Positions 41,999-50,285 of a stretch of 64,000 nt of DNA are shown piece by piece. This stretch comes from CAWEHU01 sp963808965 (lineage in GTDB: Bacteria > Pseudomonadota > Alphaproteobacteria > Acetobacterales > Acetobacteraceae). Where the stretch lies: NCBI GenBank assembly GCA_963808965.1, contig CAWEHU010000016.1, positions 315,774-379,773 of the forward strand. The letters are read 5' to 3'. The notes under the pieces were generated by a model, which ran no database searches, was not told the origin of the DNA, and saw nothing but the letters and a program-made list of their open reading frames with translations. Each line of letters begins with the position of its first letter. Positions within the stretch are counted from its first letter, which is position 1. Made by a program: the position numbers and the translations under genes.

Positions 41999-42361
41999 AT
42001 GGCCCGTCGCCCGTCCCTGATCCTGCTCGCCGGCATTTTCCTCTCGCTTCCACTTGCGGCGGAAGCGCAGATCAATCCGTTCCGTGGAACACGCGCGGGG
42101 CTCACCTCCGAAGATTTCCGAATCATGGAGAGGACAGCCCGGCAGCTCGCGGCTGAGGGCAACGTAGCGGACGGAGCTTCGAAGGAGTGGAGCAACCCCC
42201 GCACGGGGGCGAGCGGCTCCGTTACCGTCGCAGGCACGTTCCACAACAGGGGCATGATCTGTCGCAAGGTGGACTACACCGCGACCACGCAAGGCCGGCA
42301 GAGCCCGAGCACCACGACCGTCAACTGGTGCAAGACCGCCCGCGGCTGGAAAATGATGTAG
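41999..42361 (+). CDS. RT0821/Lpp0805-like small surface protein
   Basis: 120 residues. Signal peptide MARRPSLILLAGIFLSLPLAAEA, then a compact domain GLTSEDFRIMERTARQLAAE, GASKEWSNPRTGASGSVTV, GMICRKVDYTATTQGR and NWCKTARGWKMM, the pattern of the surface-antigen/RT0821 group with two conserved Cys. AGGAG lies about six bases upstream of the ATG. It probably localises to the periplasm or outer membrane. It stands alone after tRNA-Cys. Confidence 0.75.
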   Translation: MARRPSLILLAGIFLSLPLAAEAQINPFRGTRAGLTSEDFRIMERTARQLAAEGNVADGASKEWSNPRTGASGSVTVAGTFHNRGMICRKVDYTATTQGRQSPSTTTVNWCKTARGWKMM

Positions 42362-42373
42362 AGCCGAAACGCT

Positions 42374-43597
42374 TCAGGCGTGCACCAGACCGCAGCCGGT
42401 CTGGTTGAGCGGCCGCACTGCCTCCGCCGCCGGCGTTGTGGAGACCAGCTCGTAGAGATCCCAGGGCCCGCGACTCGCCTCCGCGGTCTTGACCTTGAAC
42501 AGATAGGCGGGAAATAGGCCGCGCCCATTCGCCGCGATGCTGCCATTGCCGAATGCGTCATCGTCCGTGGGTGTCTGCTTCATGCGTGCGACCGTTGCCG
42601 CACCGCTCTTCTTCGCCTCGGCCGGCCCCATGGCGGCCGCGACCTTCAGATAATGCAGCACGCCCGAATAAACGGCGGCGTGCGCCTGATTGGGATAGTT
42701 ACCCGGGGTTTTCGTACGCACCCGGTTCAAGAAAGCACGCGTCCGGTCGTTGAGATCCCAATAGAAGGTCTCGGTTACGTATACGCCGCTGGCGGCCGGC
42801 AGTCCCAGCGCGTGGATGTCTGTGATGTACATCTGCAACGGCGCAATTCGTATTCCCATCCCGGGCAGGCCAAGGTCGTGCGCCTGGTTGAAGCAGTTGA
42901 TCGCGTCGGTTCCGGCGTTCGCGAGACCGAGCACCTTCGCTCCACTCTTCGCCGCCCGCTCCAAATAAGGGGCGAAGTCGAACGTCTCGGGAAACGGATA
43001 TCGTGCGGCGCCTAGCACCTTGCCGCCGGCGTTCGTCACGATCCCCGAGGTTTCCTCTTCGAGCGAACGGCCGAATACGTAATCGGCCGAGATGAAGAAC
43101 CAAGAATCCCCGCCATTCTTCACGATCTCGCCACCCGACGATCTCGCGCCCGTGTACGTATCGTAGCTCCAGATGATGCTGTTCGGACCGCACTTGGCGC
43201 CGGTCAGCTCAAGCGCGGTCGCGCTGGCGTCCAGCAGGATTTTGTCCTTCTCCTGGCAGATCTTGGCGACCTCAAGCGCGACGGCGGAATTCGGCACGTC
43301 GGCGATAACGTCGACACCCCAATTATCGATCCAGTCCCGGGCGATGCGGGCCCCGCGCGCCGGATCGTTCCGATGATCGCCGCTGATTACGGCGACATCC
43401 AGGTCTCCACCGGCGCGCGAATCGTCAACCGCCTGTTCAGCGCAGATGATCGAGGTCGGGCCGGTGACGTCGCGGTATGGCCCGGACAGATCGGTCAGCA
43501 CCCCGATCTTGATTTGCGGCTGCTGCGCCCGAACGCGCGTCGCCGTGAGGGAAGCCGCGGCGGTGGTGGCGACGAAAGTTCGGCGAGACAGTGGCAT
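42374..43597 (-). CDS. ABC transporter substrate-binding protein, branched-chain amino acid type
   Basis: 407 residues. Tat-like signal MPLSRRTFVATTAAASLTATRVRAQQ (twin arginine in RRTF). Type I binding protein: IKIGVLTDLSGPYRDVTGP, VDVIADVPNSAVALEVAKI, SWFFISADYVFGRSLEEET, FAPYLERAAKSGAKVLGLANAG. The expected permease and ATPase genes are not adjacent, so it is an orphan receptor here. A hairpin upstream (43605-43636) encloses its ribosome-binding site. Confidence 0.87.
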   Translation of the reverse strand: MPLSRRTFVATTAAASLTATRVRAQQPQIKIGVLTDLSGPYRDVTGPTSIICAEQAVDDSRAGGDLDVAVISGDHRNDPARGARIARDWIDNWGVDVIADVPNSAVALEVAKICQEKDKILLDASATALELTGAKCGPNSIIWSYDTYTGARSSGGEIVKNGGDSWFFISADYVFGRSLEEETSGIVTNAGGKVLGAARYPFPETFDFAPYLERAAKSGAKVLGLANAGTDAINCFNQAHDLGLPGMGIRIAPLQMYITDIHALGLPAASGVYVTETFYWDLNDRTRAFLNRVRTKTPGNYPNQAHAAVYSGVLHYLKVAAAMGPAEAKKSGAATVARMKQTPTDDDAFGNGSIAANGRGLFPAYLFKVKTAEASRGPWDLYELVSTTPAAEAVRPLNQTGCGLVHA

Positions 43598-43604
43598 AGC
43601 TTGG

Positions 43605-43636
43605 CTCCCCGGTCGTTGTTGGACGCCTCCGGGGAG
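43605..43636 (-). promoter_or_regulatory. Hairpin sequestering the ribosome-binding site of the 43597 gene
   Basis: Perfect eight-base arms CTCCCCGG (43605-43612) and CCGGGGAG (43629-43636) with a 16-base loop. On the coding (minus) strand the second arm contains GGGGAG, which is the ribosome site seven bases before the ATG at 43597. Pairing would hide it. Confidence 0.5.
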
Positions 43637-43749
43637 AACGCTACACTTGAGGGGAGACGGACCGCAACGGGCTGTCCCCGTCCGCACTGCTTCGTTGGGG
43701 AAGAGATCGATGTCCAGGAAACCGCCCCGCTCACAGCGCGGCTCACCAA

Positions 43750-45174
43750 TCAGCTTCGTCCGTAGGTGTCCTCGAGCCGGACGATGTCGTCTTCGCCGAG
43801 ATAGGCGCCGGACTGCACCTCGATGAGCGTGAGCGGGATCTTCCCCGGATTTTCGAGCCGGTGCACGCAACCGAGCGGCAGGTAGATGCTCTCGTTCTCG
43901 CGCACGAGCATCTTGTCGTCGTCCCGCGTCACCAGCGCGCTGCCGTTCACGACGACCCAATGCTCCGCACGATGATAGTGTTTCTGCAATGAAAGCTTTT
44001 GCCCCGGCGAAACCACGATGCGCTTCACCTGGAACCGGTCGCCATTGATGAGGCTCTCGTAGAACCCCCATGGCCGGTAGCAGCGATTATGCGCGACGGC
44101 TTCGTGCCGTCCGGCGGCGCGCAGCCGGTCCACCACTTTCTTCACGTCCTGCGCATCATCGCGATGCATCGCGAGCACCGCATCCTCGGTCACGACCACC
44201 ACGGCATCGGACAGCCCGACGACCGCCGTAAGAATGCCGTCGCTCCGTACGTAGCAGTCGCGGGCATTTTCGAGCAGCACGTCGCCGACCGCGACATTCC
44301 CGCCCGAATCCTTGCCGCCCAGCTCCCACAGCGCGCCCCAGCTCCCGACGTCGGACCAGCCGAGATCGGCGGGAACGACGGCGGCCCGTGTCGTGCGCTC
44401 CGCCACCGCGTAGTCGAGGCTGATATTCGGGGTCTTGGCGAAGGCCGCCGGATCGAGGCGGATGAAGTCGAGATCCTGCTTGCGTTGTGCGACGGCGCGT
44501 CCGACCGTCTCGAGCACGTCCGGCGCATAGGCGCGCAGCTCATCCAGCATTGTCCGCGCGCTGAACACGAACATGCCGGAGTTCCAGAGATGCCGGCCGG
44601 ACGCGACGAGATCCGCGGCGCGCTCGGCGCTCGGCTTCTCGACGAAACGAGCGAGCGCATGAACCCCGGGCGCTTCGGCCAGCGGCTGCCCCACCTCGAT
44701 ATAGCCGTACCCGGTCTCCGGCCCGGTCGGCTTCATGCCGAACGTGACGATACGGCCGGCGCGGGCCGCCGTCAGCGCCGCGTCCAGCAGCTCGTGCAAG
44801 GCGGATACGTCCGTGATCGCCGCGTCCGCCGCCATCATCCAAAGCACCGCGTCCGGCATCTCCTCCGCGACCAGCAACGTGGCCGCGGCGATAGCCGGGG
44901 CGCTGTTGCGCCCGACCGGCTCCAGCACGATGCGGGCGTCCTCGATGCCCGCCTGCCGCAACTGCTCGGCGATCAGGAACCGGTGCTCCTCGTTGCAGAC
45001 CACGACGGGTGCCGCGAAGCCTTCGCCGCGCGCGCGGAGCGCGGTCTCCTGAATCATGGAACGGTCGGAGATCAAGGGCCAGAGTTGCTTCGGAAAGCTC
45101 CCGCGTGACACCGGCCAGAGCCGGGTTCCCGACCCGCCGGACAGGATGACAGGGACGATCTGCTGTGCGTGCAT
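43750..45174 (-). CDS. manC: Mannose-1-phosphate guanylyltransferase/mannose-6-phosphate isomerase
   Basis: 474 residues, bifunctional type II PMI-GMP. Makes GDP-mannose for polysaccharide. N-terminal pyrophosphorylase motif ILSGGSGTRLWPVSRGSFPKQ, GRNSAPAIAAATLL, FVEKPSAERAADL, ADLGWSDVGSW. C-terminal cupin isomerase domain: RPWGFYESLINGDRFQVKRIVV, LSLQKHYHRAEHWVVV, and ESIYLPLGCVHRLEN. The start MHAQQIVPVILSGG is chosen because the domain begins there. It complements wecB and the glycosyltransferases in surface glycan synthesis. Confidence 0.95.
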   Translation of the reverse strand: MHAQQIVPVILSGGSGTRLWPVSRGSFPKQLWPLISDRSMIQETALRARGEGFAAPVVVCNEEHRFLIAEQLRQAGIEDARIVLEPVGRNSAPAIAAATLLVAEEMPDAVLWMMAADAAITDVSALHELLDAALTAARAGRIVTFGMKPTGPETGYGYIEVGQPLAEAPGVHALARFVEKPSAERAADLVASGRHLWNSGMFVFSARTMLDELRAYAPDVLETVGRAVAQRKQDLDFIRLDPAAFAKTPNISLDYAVAERTTRAAVVPADLGWSDVGSWGALWELGGKDSGGNVAVGDVLLENARDCYVRSDGILTAVVGLSDAVVVVTEDAVLAMHRDDAQDVKKVVDRLRAAGRHEAVAHNRCYRPWGFYESLINGDRFQVKRIVVSPGQKLSLQKHYHRAEHWVVVNGSALVTRDDDKMLVRENESIYLPLGCVHRLENPGKIPLTLIEVQSGAYLGEDDIVRLEDTYGRS

Positions 45175-45259
45175 TGCGGCTACCTGCGGTGGAACCGGTG
45201 CTATAGCCCCTCTCGCGTTCGGCAACAAAGGGGAACCAGAAGGTGCAGGACGCACGTGC

Positions 45260-45852
45260 TCACGAGCGGCACGCGGCGAGGGGCCAAAGGCGAAGGAGCG
45301 ACGCGGCGTGGGCAATCTGGGCTTCCGCCCCGAGATGGAAGCCGTGAAACAGGATCAAAACGGCGAGCACGATCGCACCGAGCCCCGCGACGGGCAGCCG
45401 TTCCGGGGCCGGGCCCGCAAGGCGAGTGAGCAGCAGCGCTCCGAGGGTACCGACCAGCCCGCCGACGAGGTACTTCCGGGACCGAGTGCATGGCGAGAGC
45501 GACGCGCGTGACACCCACGACGATAGCGGCTCCGAGCGCCCATGCGAGAACGTGTCCGCCCCGATTGTTGCCCCGGCTGAGAAGGGCGGCCAAGCCGCCC
45601 GCCGCGAGGGCCGCGGCCGCGGTATGTCCGCTTGGCGTGTGAACACCGATCGACGGAAGCACCGTGCCGCAGGCAAGAAAGGCGAGCTTCAGCACCAGCA
45701 TCGTGCCGAGTGTCGCGCCCACGGCGAGCACCCAGGCGGCCGCTCCGCGCCGCCAGCCGAGAGCGGCCAACATCAGAGCCACGGCGAGGACGAGAGGCAG
45801 GATGACCGCCTGATCCGCGAAGTCGGTCAGGAACCATTCCGCGCGAAGTCAT
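45260..45852 (-). CDS. PAP2 family membrane phosphatase, two frameshifts
   Basis: Membrane phosphatidic-acid-phosphatase-like protein of about 196 residues. With one base removed near 45839 and one at 45471 the protein reads MTSREWFLTDFADQAVILPL to GVHTPSGHTAAAALAAGGLA (PSGH motif with catalytic His), then VGVTRVALAMHSVPEVLVGG (R.....HSV...LVG, second His). This order is the PAP2 active site; six helices are expected. Its ATG overlaps the gluQ stop by four bases, indicating coupling. Substrate unknown (undecaprenyl- or lipid-phosphate typical). Confidence 0.8.
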
Positions 45853-46695
45853 GCGAAGCCGGCCATGTGCCGCACTGCCTCCGGCTTGGCCCCGCGACGC
45901 CGCATGTCACGCAGGGTCATCGCCTCGTCCCGCTTCGCCAAACGCCGACCGGCTTGATCGGTCAGCAGCGGATGGTGGGCGTAGCGCGGCTCCGGCCAAC
46001 CCATCAGCACTTGCAGCAGCCGATGCAGATCCGTCGCAGGTTTCAGGTCGGCTCCGCGGGTAACCAAGTTGACGCCCTGGACCGCATCATCGTGCGTGAC
46101 GCATAGATGATAGCTGGCGGGGGAGTCCTTGCGCGCCAGCACGACATCGCCGAAGCGCTCGGGATGACAGGCGTGCCGGCCCTCGCCTTCCTCGAAGAAC
46201 GTCAGAGATTGCGGGACCCGGGCGAGCGCACGCTCGATGTCGAGCCGCAGCGCGTAAGGCGCTCCGGACGCAAGGCGCTCCTGCTGCGCGGCGGAGTCCA
46301 AGCCGCGGCACGTCCCCGGATACAGAAGGCTCCCGTCGGGCGTATGCGGGGCCGAGGCGGCATGGTCGATCTCGCGCAGTATCTCGGCCCGCGTGCAGAA
46401 ACAGGGATAAAGGAGCCCCTGCGTCCGCAGAGCATCAAGCGCCGCGCGGTACTCCTGCAAATGGGCCGATTGCACGCGCACCGGTCCGTCCCAGTCCAAG
46501 CCGAGCCACGCGAGATCTTCGAGGATCGCGCCCGCGTACCTCCGCCCGGCACCGCCCCGGGTCGATGTCCTCGAGCCTGAGCAGGAACCGGCCCGCTCCG
46601 GCGCGGGCGCGTCTCCAGGCGAACAACGCGGCGTGGGCATGGCCCAGATGGAGATATCCCGTTGGACTGGGGGCGAAGCGGGTGGTGATTGGCAT
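45849..46695 (-). CDS. gluQ: Glutamyl-Q tRNA(Asp) synthetase, one frameshift
   Basis: About 281 residues: a shortened GlnRS/GluRS catalytic core that attaches Glu to queuosine in tRNA-Asp. RFAPSPTGYLHLGHAHAALF has the HIGH-type motif, FLLRLEDIDPGR follows, and the zinc Cys are in LYPCFCTRAEI and YPGTCRGL; HDDAVQGVNLVTRGADL and RRLAKRDEAMTLRD end the core, without the anticodon-binding domain of GltX. One extra base near 46539 splits the frame; corrected it reads GRCRAEYAGAILEDLAWLGL. Confidence 0.9.
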
Positions 46696-46745
46696 CAGTG
46701 CTTAGGAGGGGATCGTGGACCTCGGCTGATGCCGGAGAGGCGCCC

Positions 46746-47282
46746 CTATCGGGGCGTCAGCACCATGACCATCTGCCGGTTCTCCATCCGCGGCATCTGC
46801 TCCACCTTGGTGAGCGGGTCCATCTCGTTGCGGATGCGCTCGAGCACCCGGACCCCGATCTCCTGGTGGGCCATCTCGCGGCCCCGGAAGCGGAGCGTCA
46901 CCTTGACCTTGTCTCCCTCCTCGATGAACGACTTCATGGCGCGCAGCTTCACCTGATAGTCGTTCTCGTCGATGTTCGGGCGGACCTTGATTTCCTTGAT
47001 CTCGATGACCTTCTGCTTCTTCCTGGCCTCGTTCTTCTTCTTCTGCTGTTCGTATTTGAACTTGCCGAAATCGAGTATCTTGACCACCGGCGGCTCGGCA
47101 TTGGGGCTGATCTCCAAAAGATCGAGCCCGACCGAATAGGCGCGCTGCAACGCGTCCCGGGCGGTCATCACGCCCTGCATCTCACCGTCCTGGTCGATCA
47201 ATCGCACCTGGGGGGCTCGAATCTCCTCGTTCACGCGAGGCCCGTCGCGGGTTGGCGGAGCGGGCAAAGGTCCTCGGGCTAT
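46746..47282 (-). CDS. infC: Translation initiation factor IF-3 with AUA start codon
   Basis: 178 residues. IF3 N-domain NEEIRAPQVRLIDQDGEMQG, linker KYEQQKKKNEARKKQ, C-domain IKEIKVRPNIDENDYQVKLR and VEQMPRMENRQMVMVL. The usual N-terminus (ARGPLPAPPTRDGPRVNEEI) is in frame upstream of the TTG at 47267 and begins at ATA 47282, with AGGAG six bases before it. Rare initiators (AUU, AUC, AUA) are a known IF3 autoregulation device. It is downstream of thrS; rpmI and rplT do not follow. Confidence 0.92.
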   Translation of the reverse strand: MARGPLPAPPTRDGPRVNEEIRAPQVRLIDQDGEMQGVMTARDALQRAYSVGLDLLEISPNAEPPVVKILDFGKFKYEQQKKKNEARKKQKVIEIKEIKVRPNIDENDYQVKLRAMKSFIEEGDKVKVTLRFRGREMAHQEIGVRVLERIRNEMDPLTKVEQMPRMENRQMVMVLTPR

Positions 47283-47381
47283 GGCTGTCTCCTGTCTCTG
47301 TGGCTAGGGGTTTAGGCCGGAACGCCTGCGCCGACCGGCGGTTAGTTTGCCGGGCGGGCTTCGGCCGATCAAGCGAACTCC

Positions 47382-49334
47382 TCAGGCGAAGGCCGTCTCG
47401 GCCGGTTCCAGCCTTCGCAAATCGGGCGGCGTCGCCTCGCGCGCAAGCCGGGTCACGGCGTCGCTCAAGCTCACGACCTCCTGCCCGGCGCCGCCAAGCC
47501 GGCGCAGCGCGACGGTCCGGGTCTCGGCCTCGCGCCGCCCGACGACCGCCAGCACCGGCACATGCGCCAGACTGTGCTCGCGCACCTTGGCGTTGATCTT
47601 CTGGTTCGAGAGATCGAGTCCAACTTCCAGCCCAGCCGCCCGTAGCGCCGCCGCCGCATCGCGCGCGTACTCGTCGGCGTCGGATACGATCGTGGCGACG
47701 ACGACCTGCACCGGCGCGAGCCAAAGCGGAAAGCGTCCGGCGTATTGTTCGATCAGGATGCCGAGAAACCGCTCGAAGCTGCCGAGGATCGCCCGATGCA
47801 GCATCACCGGCCGCCGCCGCGCGCCATCCTCGCCCACGTATTCCGCATCCAGCCGCTCTGGAAGCACGAAATCCACCTGCAAGGTGCCGCACTGCCAGTC
47901 GCGCCCGATCGCGTCGCGCAGCACGAATTCGAGCTTCGGGCCGTAGAACGCGCCCTCGCCGGGATTGAGCGTGTAATCGACGCCCGCCGTCGCGCAGGCC
48001 TCCTTGAGCGCGGCCTCCGCCCGGTCCCACACCGCGTCTTCTCCCGCGCGCACCGGCGGGCGATCGCTGAACTTCACCACGAAGTTCTCGAAGCCGAAAT
48101 CGCGATACACCGAGGCGAGCAGCTCCACGAACTTCACCGTCTCGGGCGCGATCTGTTCTTCGGTGCAGAAGATGTGCGCGTCGTCTTGGGTGAAGGCGCG
48201 CACCCGCATGATCCCGTGCAGCGCGCCCGATGGCTCGTAGCGATGACAGGAGCCGAACTCCGCCATGCGCAGCGGCAGCTCACGGTACGAGCGGAGACCA
48301 TGACGGAAGATCTGCACGTGGCACGGACAGTTCATCGGCTTGAGCGCGAGCGTCTTGTCCTCGTCCTCGACGGTCGCGATGTACATGTGCTCGCGAAACT
48401 TCTCCCAGTGCCCGGAGCGCTCCCACAACGAGCGATCCACCAACTGCGGCGTCCGCACCTCCTGGTACCCGGCCGCGTCCAGCCGCCGCCGCATGTAGGA
48501 TTCGGCGGTGCGATACAAACGCCAACCCTTCGGGTGCCAGAAGATGCTGCCGACCGCCTCCTCCTGGAGATGGAACAACCCCATTTCTTTGCCGATGCGA
48601 CGATGATCGCGGCGCTCGGCTTCCTCCAGCATGTGGAGATAGGCGTCGAGCTCCTTCTGGTCGCGCCACGCGGTGCCGTAGATGCGGGACAGCATGGCGT
48701 TGCGGTGATCGCCGCGCCAATACGCGCCCGCCACCTTCATCAGCTTGAAGGCGTTGCCGACGTCGCTCGTCGCACGCATGTGCGGGCCGCGACAGAGATC
48801 GACCCACTCGCCCTGCCGGTAGAGCGTGATGGTTTCGTTCGGTGGCAGATCCTCGATGAGCTGCGCCTTGTATTTCTCGCCGCGGTCCTGAAAGAACCGG
48901 ATCGCCGCCTCGCGGTCGATCACTTCGCGCCGGAACGGTGCGCCGCGCGCCACGATCTCGCGCATCTTCGCCTCGATCGCGGGAAAGTCCTCCGGCGTGA
49001 ACGGCTCGTTGCGCGCGAAATCGTAGTAGAACCCGTTCTCGATCGCCGGGCCGATCGTGACCTGGGTGCCGGGATACAGCGCCTGCACGGCCTCGGCGAG
49101 CACGTGCGCCGCATCGTGCCGGATCAGCCCGAGCGCATCGGCGTCCTTGCGGGTGACGAAAACCACGTTCGCGTCGGCGTCGATCGGCGTGTCGAGATCG
49201 GCCAGCTTTCCGTCCAGCTTCATCGCGAGCGCGGCGCGGGCGAGGCCGGGGCCGATCGCGGCCGCCAGATCCGTGCCCGTCACCGGCCCGTCGAAGCGGC
49301 GCACGGATCCGTCGGGCAGGGTGATGGCGGGCAT
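47382..49334 (-). CDS. thrS: Threonyl-tRNA synthetase
   Basis: 650 residues, intact. Domain order: TGS (residues 1-62, MPAITLPDGSVRRFDGPVTG), second additional/editing domain with HDAAHVLAEAVQ and WVDLCRGPHM, catalytic core with zinc Cys in ALKPMNCPCHVQIF, motif 2 RMAEFGSCHRYEPSGALHG, motif 3 HRAILGSFERFLGILIE, and a C-terminal anticodon-binding domain. It is followed by infC 99 bases downstream, the typical thrS-infC order. Confidence 0.97.
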   Translation of the reverse strand: MPAITLPDGSVRRFDGPVTGTDLAAAIGPGLARAALAMKLDGKLADLDTPIDADANVVFVTRKDADALGLIRHDAAHVLAEAVQALYPGTQVTIGPAIENGFYYDFARNEPFTPEDFPAIEAKMREIVARGAPFRREVIDREAAIRFFQDRGEKYKAQLIEDLPPNETITLYRQGEWVDLCRGPHMRATSDVGNAFKLMKVAGAYWRGDHRNAMLSRIYGTAWRDQKELDAYLHMLEEAERRDHRRIGKEMGLFHLQEEAVGSIFWHPKGWRLYRTAESYMRRRLDAAGYQEVRTPQLVDRSLWERSGHWEKFREHMYIATVEDEDKTLALKPMNCPCHVQIFRHGLRSYRELPLRMAEFGSCHRYEPSGALHGIMRVRAFTQDDAHIFCTEEQIAPETVKFVELLASVYRDFGFENFVVKFSDRPPVRAGEDAVWDRAEAALKEACATAGVDYTLNPGEGAFYGPKLEFVLRDAIGRDWQCGTLQVDFVLPERLDAEYVGEDGARRRPVMLHRAILGSFERFLGILIEQYAGRFPLWLAPVQVVVATIVSDADEYARDAAAALRAAGLEVGLDLSNQKINAKVREHSLAHVPVLAVVGRREAETRTVALRRLGGAGQEVVSLSDAVTRLAREATPPDLRRLEPAETAFA

Positions 49335-49376
49335 GGTTTCGCTGGTTCCTCGTCTTCAGGGAGGTGGTCTATGGCG

Positions 49377-50285
49377 TCACGGCAGCGCGGCCGCAACCCT
49401 TTCGACGGGCAAATCAGCCAGATCGGGCGCGCGCAGCACGATGGGCCAGCCGCCGTCGGGGTAGCGCGGCGCGGTCAGGTCCGGGTCGCTCGCGTCCGAG
49501 AACAGTACCACGCAGGGACAGCCGATGGCGGCCGCGAGATGCATCGGCCCGGTATCATTGCCGATCGCGACCCGGGCGCGGGCGGCGAGGGCGGCGATAT
49601 CGGCGAGCGCGGTCCGGCCGGTCAGGTCGACCGTCGCGCGGCAGGACGCGGCGATGGTCCCGGCGAGCGGGGCTTCCGCCTGCGTGCCGAGCACGACGGG
49701 GGTGAGGCCGCGCGCATCGAGCTCCCGCGCCAGGGCCGCGAAGCACTCGGCCGGCCATCGCTTGGCGGGACGGTGCGGGGCCGCGCCGGGCACCAACAGT
49801 GCCGAGGCAGCCGGGAGATCGGGGACCGTCCCGCCTTCGGTAAGCCAGGAGAGATCGGGCGAGGGGAACGCCGCGATGCCGGCCATCTCCAGTTGCTCGT
49901 GCTGGCGCTCGCGCGTGTGCATGAAGTCGCGCCGGGGATTGGCGTGTGGATGCGAACAGCCGGGCGCGATCCCCGACCATGGCGGCCGTCCCGCCAGCCG
50001 GAAATACCGCGAGGACCGCGACGAGGTCTGCAAGTCGTACACGAAATCGAACCCGCGCAGCGTGCGCGAGAGCCGCGCGAGCCCCGGCAGATCCCACCAG
50101 CGGGGACGCTGATCCAGCAGCACGTCGTCGAACCACGGCGCGCGCCGGGCGAGGTCGAGGAACGGGCGCGTGGTCAGCAGCGCGATCCGCGCTTCCGGAT
50201 GATGCGCGCGGATCGCGGCGAACGGGCCGAAGGACTGGACGAAGTCGCCCAGCGCCCCGAGGCGGATGACGAGAATGCGGCTCAA
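49377..50285 (-). CDS. Glycosyltransferase family 9 (heptosyltransferase-like)
   Basis: 302 residues from TTG 50285 (SRILVIRLGALGDFVQSFGP, the GT9 opening). C-terminal ADP-heptose-type pocket: ALLVPGAAPHRPAKRWP, VDLTGRTALADIAALA and GNDTGPMHLAAAIGCPCVVLF. Likely adds a sugar to the lipopolysaccharide core on the cytosolic face. The start overlaps the GT4 stop (TTGA), so the pair is coupled. In the wrong frame upstream it appears fused to a long nonsense N-terminus, which is not real. Confidence 0.88.
   Translation of the reverse strand: MSRILVIRLGALGDFVQSFGPFAAIRAHHPEARIALLTTRPFLDLARRAPWFDDVLLDQRPRWWDLPGLARLSRTLRGFDFVYDLQTSSRSSRYFRLAGRPPWSGIAPGCSHPHANPRRDFMHTRERQHEQLEMAGIAAFPSPDLSWLTEGGTVPDLPAASALLVPGAAPHRPAKRWPAECFAALARELDARGLTPVVLGTQAEAPLAGTIAASCRATVDLTGRTALADIAALAARARVAIGNDTGPMHLAAAIGCPCVVLFSDASDPDLTAPRYPDGGWPIVLRAPDLADLPVERVAAALP

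Noticed and set aside
45849..46695. Full glutamyl-tRNA synthetase GltX
   Set aside because: The protein ends after the catalytic core without the anticodon-binding domain, which fits GluQ.
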